From: Trichostrongylus colubriformis
Lineage: Eukaryota; Nematoda; Chromadorea; Rhabditida; Trichostrongylidae
Assembly (NCBI GenBank): GCA_963978905.1
Contig: OZ022260.1
Location: 17,101,725 to 17,165,724 of the forward strand
DNA: 64,000 bases
Reading direction: 5' to 3'
Part shown: positions 1-10,629 of the stretch, piece by piece
Numbering within the stretch: the stretch's first letter is position 1
How the letters are laid out: every line of letters starts with the position of its first letter
Translations under genes and position numbers: made by a program
Notes under the pieces: model-generated
The model's input: the letters and a program-made list of their open reading frames with translations, nothing else
What the model was told of the DNA's origin: nothing
Database searches by the model: none

Positions 1-951
1 TCTTGTCATTCGAAAGAGGTTTTTCTGCTCTACAAGATGACATGTTTTTTCTCTGAGTATGTTAGGATGGGGTCGACATATAGGCTGGCGAAGAGGTAGG
101 TCCAGCCGACAAAAATTGGCCAAACCGGCAATCAATTGAAACACTATATGTCACTTTAAGGAAATCAACCAGTCATGTGTCGCGTACTTAGTACTGACCT
201 CTTCTACAACTTCTAATATTTGGTTGATCGAGAAGTCGTGTCGTTCTTTTTCTAAAATCTTTTCTTTGAGAGCACCCACACTTATTCAAAATGAAATCTT
301 TTCTTTCAAACTCGTTGCTTAGAGCTGTTTTATGAAGCACTTCGAAGAACTTTTCCTGCTGTATCGAAAACGTCCTCCTAGTGTGTTTTGATGACTGCCA
401 TTCAGATTGAGTTTTAATACCATGTGAAAGGGGTCCACTTGACGTTTTTTCAAAATTCATTTTTCCATGAGAAAGTTAAGTCATCCGGTCAGTGGTATTG
501 CCTTTCTTCTACTCACTACCTGTTCTCAACATTTCACCACCCTTTCAACTGATTGGTTGAGAAAATTTTCTTGCCTTAGTTCGAAGAAATTGTCTAAAAT
601 CATCGAGTTGTGGCGGAAAAACTAAATGTGGAAAAAGAGCGACGTGACTTCTCAAGCAACCGACTGGTGGTACTAGCAGGAGAGGTCGGGGCTAAGTACG
701 GAACACATGATTGGTTAGTTTTCCTCAAGTAAAATATAGTGTTTTAATTGATTGCCGGTTTGGCCAATTTTGTCTGCTGGACCTACCTTTTCGTCAGCCT
801 GAATATCGGCGCCATTCAAACATACTCGGTAACTGAACAGGTCATTTTGTAGAATTTCCTTTCGAACGATATATGATACGCTGCAAAAACTTGTGATTTT
901 ATGGCAAAAATTTTTGCTTGAAAAAAAAACGACACTACTTATGGAATGACC
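1..951. mobile_element. Long-TIR nonautonomous DNA element R1, copy A
   Basis: The first ~170 bases reappear as reverse complement at about 720-905, so the element has long inverted arms around a ~550-bp AT-rich core. A second copy with the same arms and the same core is at 17872-18841. Both copies end in the same stretch (ATGGAATGACCCAATA). No transposase is visible, so it is presumably mobilised in trans. The left end is cut by the window. Confidence 0.6.
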
Positions 952-1340
952 CAATAAATCCCACTTTCCCAAACAGGAAAGCTCCTTCAGCTGCTGAAGG
1001 TTCAAGAAGCACGATGAGGAGTCAGCTTTTTACGATTTTGCGCAATGTAAATCGTCAGGCTTTGAGCAAAATGGGATATGCGAGTAAATTTCATGTTCAA
1101 AAAGTATGGCGAATCGAATGGTGCTTCTTCTGTGAGAAAGGATGCAAGCTGGGCCGATTTATGATTTCCTGCAGTTAAAATTGCGAAATCAGGTCAAAAC
1201 TTCCCTTGATTTAGCTCTTGAGAGGGTGAAGGTGTCTTATATCTTATTTTTATGGCATTTGCTCTGGGACCCAAGTAAACCGGGACCTTGGTTCCCACAC
1301 ATGGCGTCGCGTATCATCGCGCGATCGATCAAGGTTTAGG
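952..1340. other. Gap, nothing recognised
   Basis: No coding, RNA or repeat signal that I can support; open frames here have no family resemblance and no good splice sites. Confidence 0.5.
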
Positions 1341-1360
1341 CCGCGGTCGCACCCTGCGGT

Positions 1361-1484
1361 GCCGGCGGCAGGGTGTGGCTGCGTATCTCTGCGTCTCCGC
1401 ATATGTTACCCTACCTCGTTGCCTGCACCTCCCCCGTGCCACTCTCCCGCGCTGCCTGTGAGCGCAGCCACGCCCTGCCGGCGG
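1361..1484. repeat. GC-rich hairpin repeat (MITE-like), copy 1
   Basis: Ends form an inverted repeat of about 22 bp (1361-1383 against 1463-1484). A diverged copy of the same GC-rich sequence, in the same orientation, is at 33640-33800. Its local base composition is very unlike the AT-rich surroundings. Confidence 0.45.
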
Positions 1485-1781
1485 TGAGTATGACTGCGGC
1501 CTTATGTCCTAATGGCACAAATTCGAGCGCCTCGATGGGGCATCTTGCGGCGTGATTCTCCACCACTTATAATCGCACCACAACCTGCAGGAGTGTAAGG
1601 GCAGCGTTCCCAATGGATGAATCCACCCATTCTGCTTCATTAAAGAATTTACCGTGAATACAGCTGAGAAAAGCAATTATGTGAAACAGAGCTGGATCAT
1701 GGAGAATGAGATGAATTCACCCATTCTCTAACACCGCTTTTTCATTTTGTTATTTAGCATCTATGACTACAGGTGACTCAC

Positions 1782-3520
1782 CACCCAAAACAATCGTGTC
1801 ATCATCTGTTAGCAGTGCGGCACCGACCGGAAACTTGCTGTACGGACTGAAATTGGTAAAACATAAATAAATGATATTTTTGATTGTATATAACTGCTGT
1901 TTATCGCCGCAGCTCGCGATGCGAAAGTTACTACAAGTATGCTGAGTTATGGGCAAAAGCTTTTGCCAATAACTCAGCATATTTGTAATAAATAAAAGAG
2001 TTTTCTGGAATGTCAAAACTCATTGAATGTTTTCGAGTGCCTTTTTGCAAGTGGGACGAGAACTGAACGATTCTCTTAATCTTCTTTTTGTCAAATACTT
2101 CGCAGCAGTGAAATTTCATTATCAGGTAGCGGTATTCGTGCGAGGCCGAATGTTTCACATTTTCTCCACATGAAACAAGTTGAAGAGAGGGTAACAAGTG
2201 GCACTTGGGTGTATGAAACCATGTTATGGAATCCACAACATTGTTTGCCATCTTATTTCACATTTCTCGTGGCTCGATTCACTCTCCTAAAGGGATTGCA
2301 GGAAGTACTTTGGGAAATCAGGGACGAGTAGCTTGGGGCGGTAGAGCGTCGGCTGAGGTTTGCCTCAGCTGTTCTCCCACTCGAGCACGATAGTATGCCT
2401 TCGATAGACGATGACGAGGGAGGTCTCACTTATCTAGTTTTCGCCCGTACCATTCCTTTTTCTTCCGTGGCACTGCTTAGCACCAACATTTTCACATTCG
2501 AAAATCATTACTAAGTTACCCAATGGCAGTGATAGGGGTAGTTCTCACCGAATTTGGAGAGACCATCAAATATCAAAGAAGAGGTGTTTAGTATCACGAA
2601 ATTGGAAGGAAAACATAATGAAACGTTCAAATACCTGATGAGTAAGACATCGTCTCTACCCTTGATTCCGAAAGGTTCAAAAAGGTTAGAAAAGAGGAGG
2701 ATGGGGACAGATAAGGTGTCTCATTCAAAGCTCCGAGTGCTCCTTTCATTAGAGGTTTCCCTGCACATAGTCTTTTCAGACTACTAGCTTTGACGGGGTG
2801 GGGGAAATACGCCAAATAATCGCGTCAGCGGCGTCGCACTCGCGGCGCCACCAGTACGACTTGCGAATCGATTTTGCTCCTGGGAGCCCGGCAGAGCGTG
2901 GCTGCGTCACTTCTGCACTCCACCCATACCACACTGCCTCCTCCAGCCACGCCACCCTGCCTCCTCCACCCTTGTCACACTGTCTCGCTTGAAGGCTGCC
3001 AGCACTGCCACCGGCACTTGCACCCGCCTCGCCGCGGGCGGCCACGCGATTATTTGGCGTATTTCCCCCCACCCGCTTTGACGTGGGTGACTCACTTGTT
3101 TTCGTTGCCCCCATCATTAACAAAGCACGCAATCGGCAAGCGGTTCACATCGTAGAGCAAAGAGATTCTCAGCTCACCATTTTTTGGTCATGTTATAAAA
3201 AAAGGTTTTGGAATTCATCTCCACACAGCTTCGGTTTAGTGATGAATGCTCTCATTCCATACACTCTTCTTTTCAATTCGCTCTTAACACACGTTTCCCC
3301 CAGTTGTCTCTTCTGACAGGGGAACCCTAAAAAATCTCTTAAACTCCGCAGCAATTCCTTCCCGTGCTCGAGTCCTCAGTGATCTCTCATTGGAAAATTT
3401 TAGCATACGTTGCATCGCATGAGTGTACACAGGTGTGCATTGAAAACAGAAAGTTTACCAGTAGGCGTTTTTCATGACATCTATCGCTTGTTGTAACAGC
3501 TGCTCGTCGCTTACACCCAT
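1782..3520 (-). CDS. Cytidine deaminase, N-terminal part (two exons, gene continues off left edge)
   Basis: Hydrolytic deamination of cytidine/deoxycytidine in pyrimidine salvage, cytosolic. Exon 1 is 3520-3459 (ATG at 3520, 20 codons plus TG), with donor GTAAAC. Exon 2 is 1846-1782, with acceptor ATTTCAG and donor GTGAGT. The split codon TG|T gives Cys, and the join reads AYCPYSKFPVGAALLTDDD, the conserved N-terminal segment of homotetrameric cytidine deaminases. The zinc-binding exons (CAE and PCxxC) are not found between 1 and 1781, so they should lie left of the window unless the gene is broken. A TTCCAG acceptor at 3532-3527, six bases before the ATG, suggests SL trans-splicing. The 1.6-kb intron holds a MITE (2796-3074) and a SINE-tail palindrome. 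Confidence 0.75.
1939..1980. repeat. 42-bp palindrome built from two inverted SINE tails
   Basis: The 21-bp halves are complementary with one mismatch. Each half matches the tail (GCAAAAG...TAACTCAGCA) of the tRNA-derived SINEs at 6763-6867 and 6953-7066. It lies in the cytidine deaminase intron. Confidence 0.6.
2787..3083. mobile_element. MITE with 9-bp target-site duplication
   Basis: The element is 2796-3074 (279 bp). Terminal inverted repeats begin GGGTGGGGG and run about 30 bp through AAATACGCCAAATAATCGCG. Flanking direct repeats GCTTTGACG (2787-2795 and 3075-3083) are a perfect 9-bp duplication, typical of MULE- or Merlin-like transposition. The core is GC-rich and non-coding. It sits in the cytidine deaminase intron. 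Confidence 0.75.
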
Positions 3521-3526
3521 TTCGCC

Positions 3527-3540
3527 CTGGAACGCTCAAA
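3527..3540 (-). promoter_or_regulatory. Probable spliced-leader trans-splice acceptor
   Basis: Minus-strand TTGAGCGTTCCAG precedes GGCGAA-ATG, leaving a six-base 5' UTR, the usual arrangement for SL trans-splicing in nematodes. No upstream coding exon joins it in frame. It could instead be a cis-splice site. Confidence 0.4.
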
Positions 3541-4943
3541 TTTGTTAGTGCACACTCGCGTATCAACATTTTATGAGGTGCTGGTGTAAAAATGATAATG
3601 TCAGAATAATAGTTATGAGCAGCGTATGAGATCACAAGCACTTGTAAAAACAATACAAGAAAAATTGACTGCAAAAGCTAAGCGAACGCAGTTGTAGAAA
3701 CAAGTTGCACTAAACTCAAGTCCAAGGAATCGACTTTCCGGAAATAAACACACAATACGCTGCATTCGATCGATCTTGTGATGGAATGCCAACGCTGCGC
3801 AGACCGGGGAGAGTGTGCTCGTTGCAGGCTCGATTTGATGAACAAGAGGTGCAAAATAAAATCGGAAAACTCTGCAGATGAATTGGCGGCTGGAAGAGAG
3901 GGGAAAATAGGCTTCGATGGCTCGTGGCCATACTCTTACGACAGGAAGGTGGAGTTAATTACCATCTCGATATAAGAAAAACACGAAAATACGTCGAAGT
4001 GTGAGGCAGGAAAACCTTCTTTAGTTTTCTTATAAACACTCCGCAAAAGGAAGCAGAGTAATGAGGGAAATGTGGGTTTGGTGGGAGACGCAATATGGTG
4101 TATTACAAAATGCATTTCCCTTCCTTCTGCATCAGAAAGCCTGCTTTGCCATTATTTTGAAAATGAAGTGGATATGAGTCTTTCGCGTGTCAGTAGGTGG
4201 GTAACTGGGGGTAACTGATGGACAATTCACAAATCTTGCATTTTACTGCTCCTCCATCCTCCCCCTACCCCTTCCCCAACCTACACTGACCCGAGCAAAC
4301 CTTTCACAAGTTCACAAGTTGAGTGTCAGCATCATCCTGCTATCATTGCGTATAAATAACTTATAATGGTTGTTGTTTTCCTCCAATCAGAGTCAGCCTC
4401 AAAATGCAAAAATGTTGACAATTTCAGGGATTATGCGAATATGATAGAAGTGGCTCTTCCACTATAGAGTTCCTTGCTTCCCTAGGCTTGTAAGTGCGTA
4501 CCTATGTCGCGATCATTTTTCCACCATTATTGCCATGATATGACTGTAGTTGCGATGTAGTTCTTGATACGTAAAAAGAGGAAAGGGTTAAAAGGAGGTA
4601 TGGTGGGTTTCTATGCACTGAGTAGCTTTGGTTCTGTTTAAGGGACTGAGTTAATGCTATTGCAAGACCAAAAACTTTGTTATGGACAGTTCAACGATAA
4701 ATCATCCTCGGTTAGTATAATAGGTCAGGAATGCACAATTTTCTTGGGAATCTGCATACTTCGACGCCCTCGTTGGAAGGCACTGTAAGGAGGGCAACAA
4801 AGAAAAGCAGAACTGAAAACGATATTCTCTGTGATTGATAAAATCAGCTAGGAAAACAGGAACTATGGCAAAATTCGCGTTGGAAAGCGCACCGTTGGGG
4901 TTTATATCACGATCTCATACCTCTTCACTTCGAGCTGTGCGCC
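3541..4943. other. Gap between cytidine deaminase and its upstream neighbour
   Basis: No gene or repeat that I can support. Short frames near 3716-3975 overlap on both strands and show no known family. Confidence 0.4.
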
Positions 4944-5221
4944 TCACTGGTCGAGCTGCTGCGCGAGCGGGGCAACTTGCGCTGCTGGCTGATATAGCCT
5001 CTCGCCGTCTTCATATACTCCTCAATGGTTGATGATGCAAAGGGGCAGAATGAAGCGAAAAGGAAATGGATCTACTTCTCGTGTTTCGGATGTTTCTCCC
5101 AGTTCTTTCTTCGCTGTTGACCTGCTTGGCGTCTAGACTTTCATATTCTCTAGTCAGGCAAAGTTACCTCTCCCACCGTATTCAGCTATGAGAGCTGCTG
5201 CTTTTGCTATACTCGACAAAC
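4944..5221 (-). CDS. Unidentified gene, last two exons
   Basis: Exon A is 5221-5168 (acceptor TTTTCTGGCAG, donor GTAACT) and encodes LSSIAKAAALIAEYGGR. Exon B is 5020-4944, ending in TGA. Phase 1 at the end of A and two bases at the start of B complete a Gly codon, so the join reads GGRGVYEDGERLYQP and ends at LAQQLDQ. The exon B acceptor (ATTGAG) is weak. The SLAK-like helix followed by a GG turn faintly resembles serine beta-lactamase-like (LACT) proteins, but I do not claim that. Same strand as the cytidine deaminase and 1.4 kb upstream of its start, so the two could be an operon. Confidence 0.4.
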
Positions 5222-5414
5222 CTGCCAGAAAATATGAATTAAAATGCTTTTCAGGTGACCACGCTTTGTAACATTTGCATTTGCGAAGTCACTCAGAAAT
5301 CTTCTGCCTCATCACCTAGGCTTCAAGCACAGCAAAATCGGGTACCATTGATAAGCGAAGGAGTGGTCAAGAAGTGAAATGTATTATATGAAATAAAGAT
5401 AAATCCCAATTTCC

Positions 5415-5456
5415 ACGCATCGATTTTGGCTAGCAACGCATCGATTTTGGCTAGCA
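5415..5456. repeat. 21-bp tandem duplication
   Basis: Two perfect adjacent copies of a 21-mer beginning ACGCATCGATTTTGG. Confidence 0.9.
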
Positions 5457-6762
5457 TATTGACAGAAGTGCAGTATTTGATCATGGCGGCCTATCACTGT
5501 AAAACAAAAATAAAACACAAAATATAGAGCGGTTCCGCTTGGAGATCAACATGCGTGCCTCAAAAGTTAGGTTCTCAGGTATCTTGAAGATTCATCGAAA
5601 ACGGTTGATCAGGCAACACTTTAAATGAAACACTGAAGTTCAGAGAAGTGCGCAAGGCGTTTGAGATCAGAAAAAGGAAACCCGAAGATCTAAGAAACCG
5701 ATAAACCGTCAGAACGGCGTAGAGAACCATATTGAGGTGTCACATTTACTGGAAAACTTTAATGGCCTAAATCAAATCTTCGAAAGAATGCGAAGGTTAA
5801 TCTTCCGAATGATTTGATTAAGCCTAAGCTTAGTCTTGCAGTAAAGGTCATACGAGAAACGGCTGGGAGATTCCGGAAATGGTCAGAAAGCGCTTACAGG
5901 ATCAGGGCAGTCTCCCTTACTTCGTGACCCCAGTGCCCATGATGTACGTCCTCTCGCTTCCTACAATCAAGCAAGTAGTGGAAATAATTCATGCTAATGG
6001 GATTATCCTCACAACATATTAAAACCCAATCAGAGTGCTTTGAGTGTAGGATAGGTCAGCTACGAGCGAAAAAAGCATGTGCCGAGCCAAGAAATACCGC
6101 CTGTCAGCGCCCGATAAGATAACGCAGGCAAGGAGATGCTGATGCATTTTTGCGTAAGATGCACACTGTCGAATATTTTCTTTTCAGTTAACCAACGAGT
6201 GATCAGATTCGGGCGATTTGACATCACATCTCTGTTTTAGCAGTTTTGTTTTCAACGCAAAAAAATCAGATGGTGGTAGACGAATAAAGAAGGTTGACTT
6301 TGATTGTATTTGTTACCCGTGCTAAAGGACACCACGGAAGAGATATGTCGTGGAGGTGAAGGCAGCTTTCGTGAAGATTTCAGACTCAGACGCATGTATT
6401 CCCAACTGGTTTGGTGACAGGTGGTGCGCACTCCCACTCTCTCGGAGCGGGGATCAAACCCCGCATCAATACCTCCCCAGGCCAACCAAGCCTCCCGTCT
6501 TTTCGGGGTAGGTGATGTGGTACCAGACTCGTTTGGGAGGATAAAAGCACTGTCTTGCACATTGGTTGGCCCACGCAAGCCATTCTACAGACCAAATCGC
6601 GTTCTCCTGCTACTACAATTCTGATTGGAACTAAAATGCGCGGCGCATCCCACAGAAGGTATTAATCAACACCAAAAACTTTATTCTTTATTTTTGAAGT
6701 TATTGATTCTGTTAGCTACAGATTCAGTTGAATTCGCGGCAGCGCGCGCGAAAGTTGTTATA
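5457..6762. other. Gap, possible SINE-like remnant near 6420-6600
   Basis: No gene recognised. On the minus strand about 6475-6450 has a B-box-like GGGTTTGATCCC beside a GC-rich stretch, which may be an old tRNA-derived repeat; the A box is not convincing. Confidence 0.3.
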
Positions 6763-6867
6763 GGAGTGCTGAGTTGTGGGCAAAGGCTTTGGTCCCATTC
6801 GGGACTCGAACCCTCGTTTTATGCCTTCCAGGCATATGTGCTTATGGTATATATACCACTCAGAGCC
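6763..6867 (-). mobile_element. tRNA-derived SINE, copy 1
   Basis: Minus strand: D-arm-like segment, an anticodon arm ATGC-CTGGAAG-GCAT (loop reads GGA), a perfect B box in GGGTTCGAGTCCC, then the family tail AAAGCCTTTGCCCACAACTC. The short variable region rules out a genuine tRNA-Ser. The same tail is in the copy at 6953 and in the palindrome at 1939. Confidence 0.55.
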
Positions 6868-6952
6868 GATATTAGCCAACTGCCTCAACACGTTATACGT
6901 GTGAGTGCTGATAAGCTATGGTAATATCTATTCAGAATCTGAGTTAGAAGGG

Positions 6953-7066
6953 GTCTTGGTAGTGTAATGGACTAGCATATATGCCCGGAAAGCATGGAGT
7001 GCGGGTTCGACTGCCGACGGAGACAAAAGCTATTGCCCATAACTCAGCACTATTGTAACAATTATC
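6953..7066 (+). mobile_element. tRNA-derived SINE, copy 2
   Basis: Plus strand: A-box-like TGGTAGTGTAATGG, anticodon arm ATGC-CCGGAAA-GCAT, degenerate B box GGGTTCGACTGCC, tail AAAAGCTATTGCCCATAACT. It lies head-to-head with copy 1. The RTE at 7085-10211 inserted just past its tail. Confidence 0.55.
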
Positions 7067-10000
7067 CTTTATTGTTGCTTTGATCTTCTTCTTCTTCTTC
7101 TTCTTCAGCGTCGATCCCGCTCTGTTGCAGGGTCCGCATATCTGGACTTCCGTCTCCATTCCTCTCGATTTGTTGCGTCACCTGGATGAAGGCCGCGTTT
7201 CTTCATGTCTTGATGAAGGGTATCGGCCCATCGCTGTCTCGGTCTTCCTCTCGGCCTCTTGCCTATCACCTCCGTTTCGTATCCAATACGGGCGACGCTA
7301 TCAACATTAGCTCTAAGTACGTGGCCGAACCATCGAAGTCTTCTCTCTCGCATCTTCTCGTCGATGGGAGCGATGCCATATCGCCTTCGGATGTCCACGT
7401 TGGTCACTTTGTCAAGTCTCGTGAGACCGGAGATCCAGCGCAGCATTTTCGTTTCCATAGTTCCGAGCTTTCGCTCCGTCTCTTTCGTTGCCGGCCAGGT
7501 TTCCGAGGCGTAGAGGGCGACAGGTCTTACGATTGTGCGATACACTTTTGACTTAAGCCTGTCGCCGATCTTACGGTCGCATAGGACTCCCGTTGTCGTT
7601 TTCCACTTCTTCCAAGCGGCGCTGATGCGTGAAGTGGCCTCGTGCCGAAGGTTTCCGTCTTCGCTCACTGTTGAGCCCAGGTATTTGAAGTGGCTGGCGC
7701 GAGGCATCGTCTCGCCACTGATTTGGATGGAGCCAGCTTCTGCAGTATCCGTCGTCAGGTACTCCGTCTTCTTGATGTTAAGTCGGAGACCGTATCGTGC
7801 CAAGCGGTCTTTCCATCTCTGAACTTGCCGCTGCAGCTCCATCTTCGTCTCTGCTGCCAACACCACATCGTCTGCGTAAAGCAGCGTCCACGGGATGGGT
7901 TGCTGCAGGTCACGGGTGATCGCGTCCATCACGATTATGAAGAGAAGAGGGGACAGGGCGGAGCCTTGGTGAACACCAACGCTGATGCAGAAATCTTTCG
8001 ATGTCCCGGCAGCTGTACGAACTCTACTTTTCGTGTTGACGTAGAGGAGCTGAACCCATCGGACGATATGCTCTGGAACTCCATGTATTCTCAGTGAAAA
8101 CCAGATGAGTTCGTGGGGGACTCGATCGAACGCTTTCTCGAGATCGAGGAAAGCCAAGTGAAGAGGTTTCCCTTTCTCACGATGCTTTTCCATGAGGAGC
8201 CGCACTGCATGGATGGCATCAACTGTGCCGCAGTTCTTGACGAAACCGCACTGGTTGATGCTGATGTTGATTATACCTCGAATCCGTGCGTCTACAATTC
8301 GCTCGAAAATTTTCATCGTGTGGGCGAGTAGTCGGATTGGGCGGTAGTTACTGCAGTCGGCCGGATCTCCTTTCTTTTTCCATATCGGTATCGTGACGCT
8401 GTTGCTCCACTCGGCCGGCGCACGGTTCTGCTCCACGATTTTGTTGAAGAAGTCCGCGAGCCACGGAGCAGGGTTCCAGCTGCTCTCCTTCCACAGCTCC
8501 GCGGCAATGTCGTCGGGGCCGCTCGCCTTCCCAGCTTTCATAGCCTTCAGTGCTGTCGCCACCTCTGATGATGTGATCCTCTGCACAGGCCCGTGGGTAG
8601 GTTCAATGGTCGGTAGCGGTGGATGCGGGAACTCTTGCGTTGAGATGCCCTCGAAATATGCTCGCCATCTCTCCAGGACACTTCTTTTGTCCGTAAGCAG
8701 AGTGCCGTTCGTGTCATTGATACAGAAAAACTTTTCAATGTCCTCCGTTTTCTGGTGTCTTGCGCGGATGAGACGGTAGACGTCTCTCTCGCCCTGCCAT
8801 GTGTTCAGTTTGTCGTAAAGCTCTTTCTCCTTGTCGGCCTTCGCTGCTGCCACTGTTTTCTTCGCGACTCTCCTTGCCTCGTGGTACTTTGCGAGATCAG
8901 CCGGATTTCGTGTGACAAGGTAAGCATGGTACAGTCTCTTCTTCTCTCGTACCGCCTTCTTCACGTCGTCGGTCCATATCCACGTTTTCTTGTCTATGAA
9001 GCGTCTACCCGGCTTTGTTGTCCCAAGTTCACCACATATAACGTTGCTGATTGCCGCGGTGGCCAGCTTCCACGTCTCGTCGATATCGTTTGTGACTGGT
9101 GGGAGGTGGATAAGAGGGATGACATAATCCTTCTTCTCTGTCCACTTCCACCACTTCACTCTTGCAGCTCCTGTCCTCTCCACGCGTCCTGCCCTTGGAG
9201 GGGCAACGGCCATGTCGACGACGAGTGGTCTATGCTGAGTCGCAACAGTTTCATGGGGTAGGACCTTCGCGTCGTGGACCAAACGAGCGTGTCGGCGACG
9301 GATAAGGACGAAATCGATCTGCGTCGAACAGCCTCCACTATAGTACGTTGCGAGGTGGGTTGACCGTTTCATGAAAAACGTGTTGACGATAATGAGTTCG
9401 TTTGCTTCCGCGTATTCAAGAATGCGGTCGCCATCCTCGTTTCGTATTCCGTATCCGTATCCTCCGTGTGCTCGATGGCCATCACTGGTAGAACCGACGT
9501 GTCCATTCAGGTCCCCCAACACAATGAGCGTCTCCTCCTCCGGAACGTCGTTCGTCTTCGCATCGAGCAGCTCCCAGAAGGCGTCTTTAATGACGTCGCT
9601 GCATCCAGACTGTGGGGCATAGGCAGAGAAGATGTGCAGACGAGTGTTATTGACGATAACAACGATCTTCATAAGGCGGTCATCGAATCGGCAGACTTCA
9701 GCGACGGCATCTCGGTACCTCTCGGAGACGATAACACCAACGCCATTGCGCGTGCGTGTGCTTCCGAAGTAGATGATCTTGAACCCTTCGCCGATGTCAC
9801 GCGACTTGCATCCGCTCCATCTTGTCTCCTGCACTGCACACACATCAATTCTTCGCCGCTTGAGAGCTTCCGCAACCTCAGCGCCACTTCCCGTCATGCT
9901 GCCGATGTTGAGCGTCGCGAAGCGGGTATGGTGGGCTTGCTTGTTTAATCGACGCCGCCCTTGCGTCGACACCCCTAACTGATTTGACACGACAGCCGGG

Positions 10001-10229
10001 TCCCGCTGTCGAGCGTCGCTTCCCGGGAACGCCGTAGCTCTTCTCGAAACTCTTGGAGACATCGTCCATGTTGATGCAACATTTTGTCCATCAGCCGGCC
10101 TGTCGCCTGGGCCTGTCGCCGGAAATCGTGTGTTGTCCGTGTTCAGCTCGGCTCTTCCGGTGGGAAGAGCAGTTTCCAGTGGCACCACGGGGAGGAACGG
10201 ACATCGCCACTCTTTATTGTTGCTTTGAT
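7067..10229 (-). mobile_element. Full-length RTE-type non-LTR retrotransposon with target-site duplication
   Basis: The direct repeats 7067-7084 and 10212-10229 are identical (CTTTATTGTTGCTTTGAT, 18 bp) and bracket 7085-10211. The 3' end on the minus strand is the ORF stop followed at once by (GAA)n, as in RTE elements with almost no 3' UTR. No frameshift or stop interrupts the ORF, so the insertion looks young. Confidence 0.92.
7105..10062 (-). CDS. RTE endonuclease-reverse transcriptase polyprotein
   Basis: 985 codons from the ATG at 10062. The frame is open to 10236, but that earlier ATG lies in flanking DNA beyond the duplication. Residues about 47-283 form an APE-type endonuclease (TLNIGS, QETRWSG, SAYAPQ, GDLNGH, QIDF, QHRPL). 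Residues about 500-780 form the reverse transcriptase, with FLDLEKAFD near 638, QGSALSPLLF near 699 and the catalytic YADD at 729-732. The basic C-terminus ends RYADPATERDRR. The enzyme nicks the target and primes cDNA from the RNA 3' end at the nick. All key residues are present, so it may be active. Confidence 0.95.
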   Translation of the reverse strand: MSPRVSRRATAFPGSDARQRDPAVVSNQLGVSTQGRRRLNKQAHHTRFATLNIGSMTGSGAEVAEALKRRRIDVCAVQETRWSGCKSRDIGEGFKIIYFGSTRTRNGVGVIVSERYRDAVAEVCRFDDRLMKIVVIVNNTRLHIFSAYAPQSGCSDVIKDAFWELLDAKTNDVPEEETLIVLGDLNGHVGSTSDGHRAHGGYGYGIRNEDGDRILEYAEANELIIVNTFFMKRSTHLATYYSGGCSTQIDFVLIRRRHARLVHDAKVLPHETVATQHRPLVVDMAVAPPRAGRVERTGAARVKWWKWTEKKDYVIPLIHLPPVTNDIDETWKLATAAISNVICGELGTTKPGRRFIDKKTWIWTDDVKKAVREKKRLYHAYLVTRNPADLAKYHEARRVAKKTVAAAKADKEKELYDKLNTWQGERDVYRLIRARHQKTEDIEKFFCINDTNGTLLTDKRSVLERWRAYFEGISTQEFPHPPLPTIEPTHGPVQRITSSEVATALKAMKAGKASGPDDIAAELWKESSWNPAPWLADFFNKIVEQNRAPAEWSNSVTIPIWKKKGDPADCSNYRPIRLLAHTMKIFERIVDARIRGIINISINQCGFVKNCGTVDAIHAVRLLMEKHREKGKPLHLAFLDLEKAFDRVPHELIWFSLRIHGVPEHIVRWVQLLYVNTKSRVRTAAGTSKDFCISVGVHQGSALSPLLFIIVMDAITRDLQQPIPWTLLYADDVVLAAETKMELQRQVQRWKDRLARYGLRLNIKKTEYLTTDTAEAGSIQISGETMPRASHFKYLGSTVSEDGNLRHEATSRISAAWKKWKTTTGVLCDRKIGDRLKSKVYRTIVRPVALYASETWPATKETERKLGTMETKMLRWISGLTRLDKVTNVDIRRRYGIAPIDEKMRERRLRWFGHVLRANVDSVARIGYETEVIGKRPRGRPRQRWADTLHQDMKKRGLHPGDATNREEWRRKSRYADPATERDRR

Positions 10230-10329
10230 AGTGCATTTATTCCTCAGGCAAACACACATGAACTGCGACGTTGTAGCCACGTTCCTCCTGGTTTTCTTTG
10301 TACTGCTCGCAGAGCCTCTCCTTAGGTGA

Positions 10330-10620
10330 ACGTTGCCTGCAGCACTACAGCCTCTTTTTTGGACTTCTTCCGCTTCAGTTGGACTGTGTCTTTCTCAAAA
10401 TTGAACACACTATATACATCCTTACCTACATTTTCTCATCGTAAAACCTCGCCATCGAAACTGATTTAAAGCTTCTTCTATCATGCCAATGAGGTTGTTA
10501 GGTGGAATCTTCACTGATGGGCTGACGTGGGAGACCTGCATGTCCCAACCATACAATATGTATGAGGATAGCATGGCATCCGTCAATTATCAAAAACAGC
10601 TAACACGGAGTAGCGTTGTT
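10330..10620. other. Gap, nothing recognised
   Basis: AT-rich sequence between the RTE and a Penelope-like terminal fragment; no supported feature. Confidence 0.4.
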
Positions 10621-10629
10621 CCGCTCTTG

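Noticed and set aside
6953..7024. Functional tRNA-Ser(GGA)
   Set aside because: No long variable arm, poor acceptor stem and degenerate B box; shares tail with another copy, so a SINE.
7186..10069. Plus-strand and shifted frames within 7.1-10.3 kb
   Set aside because: Antisense or out-of-frame shadows of the RTE ORF.
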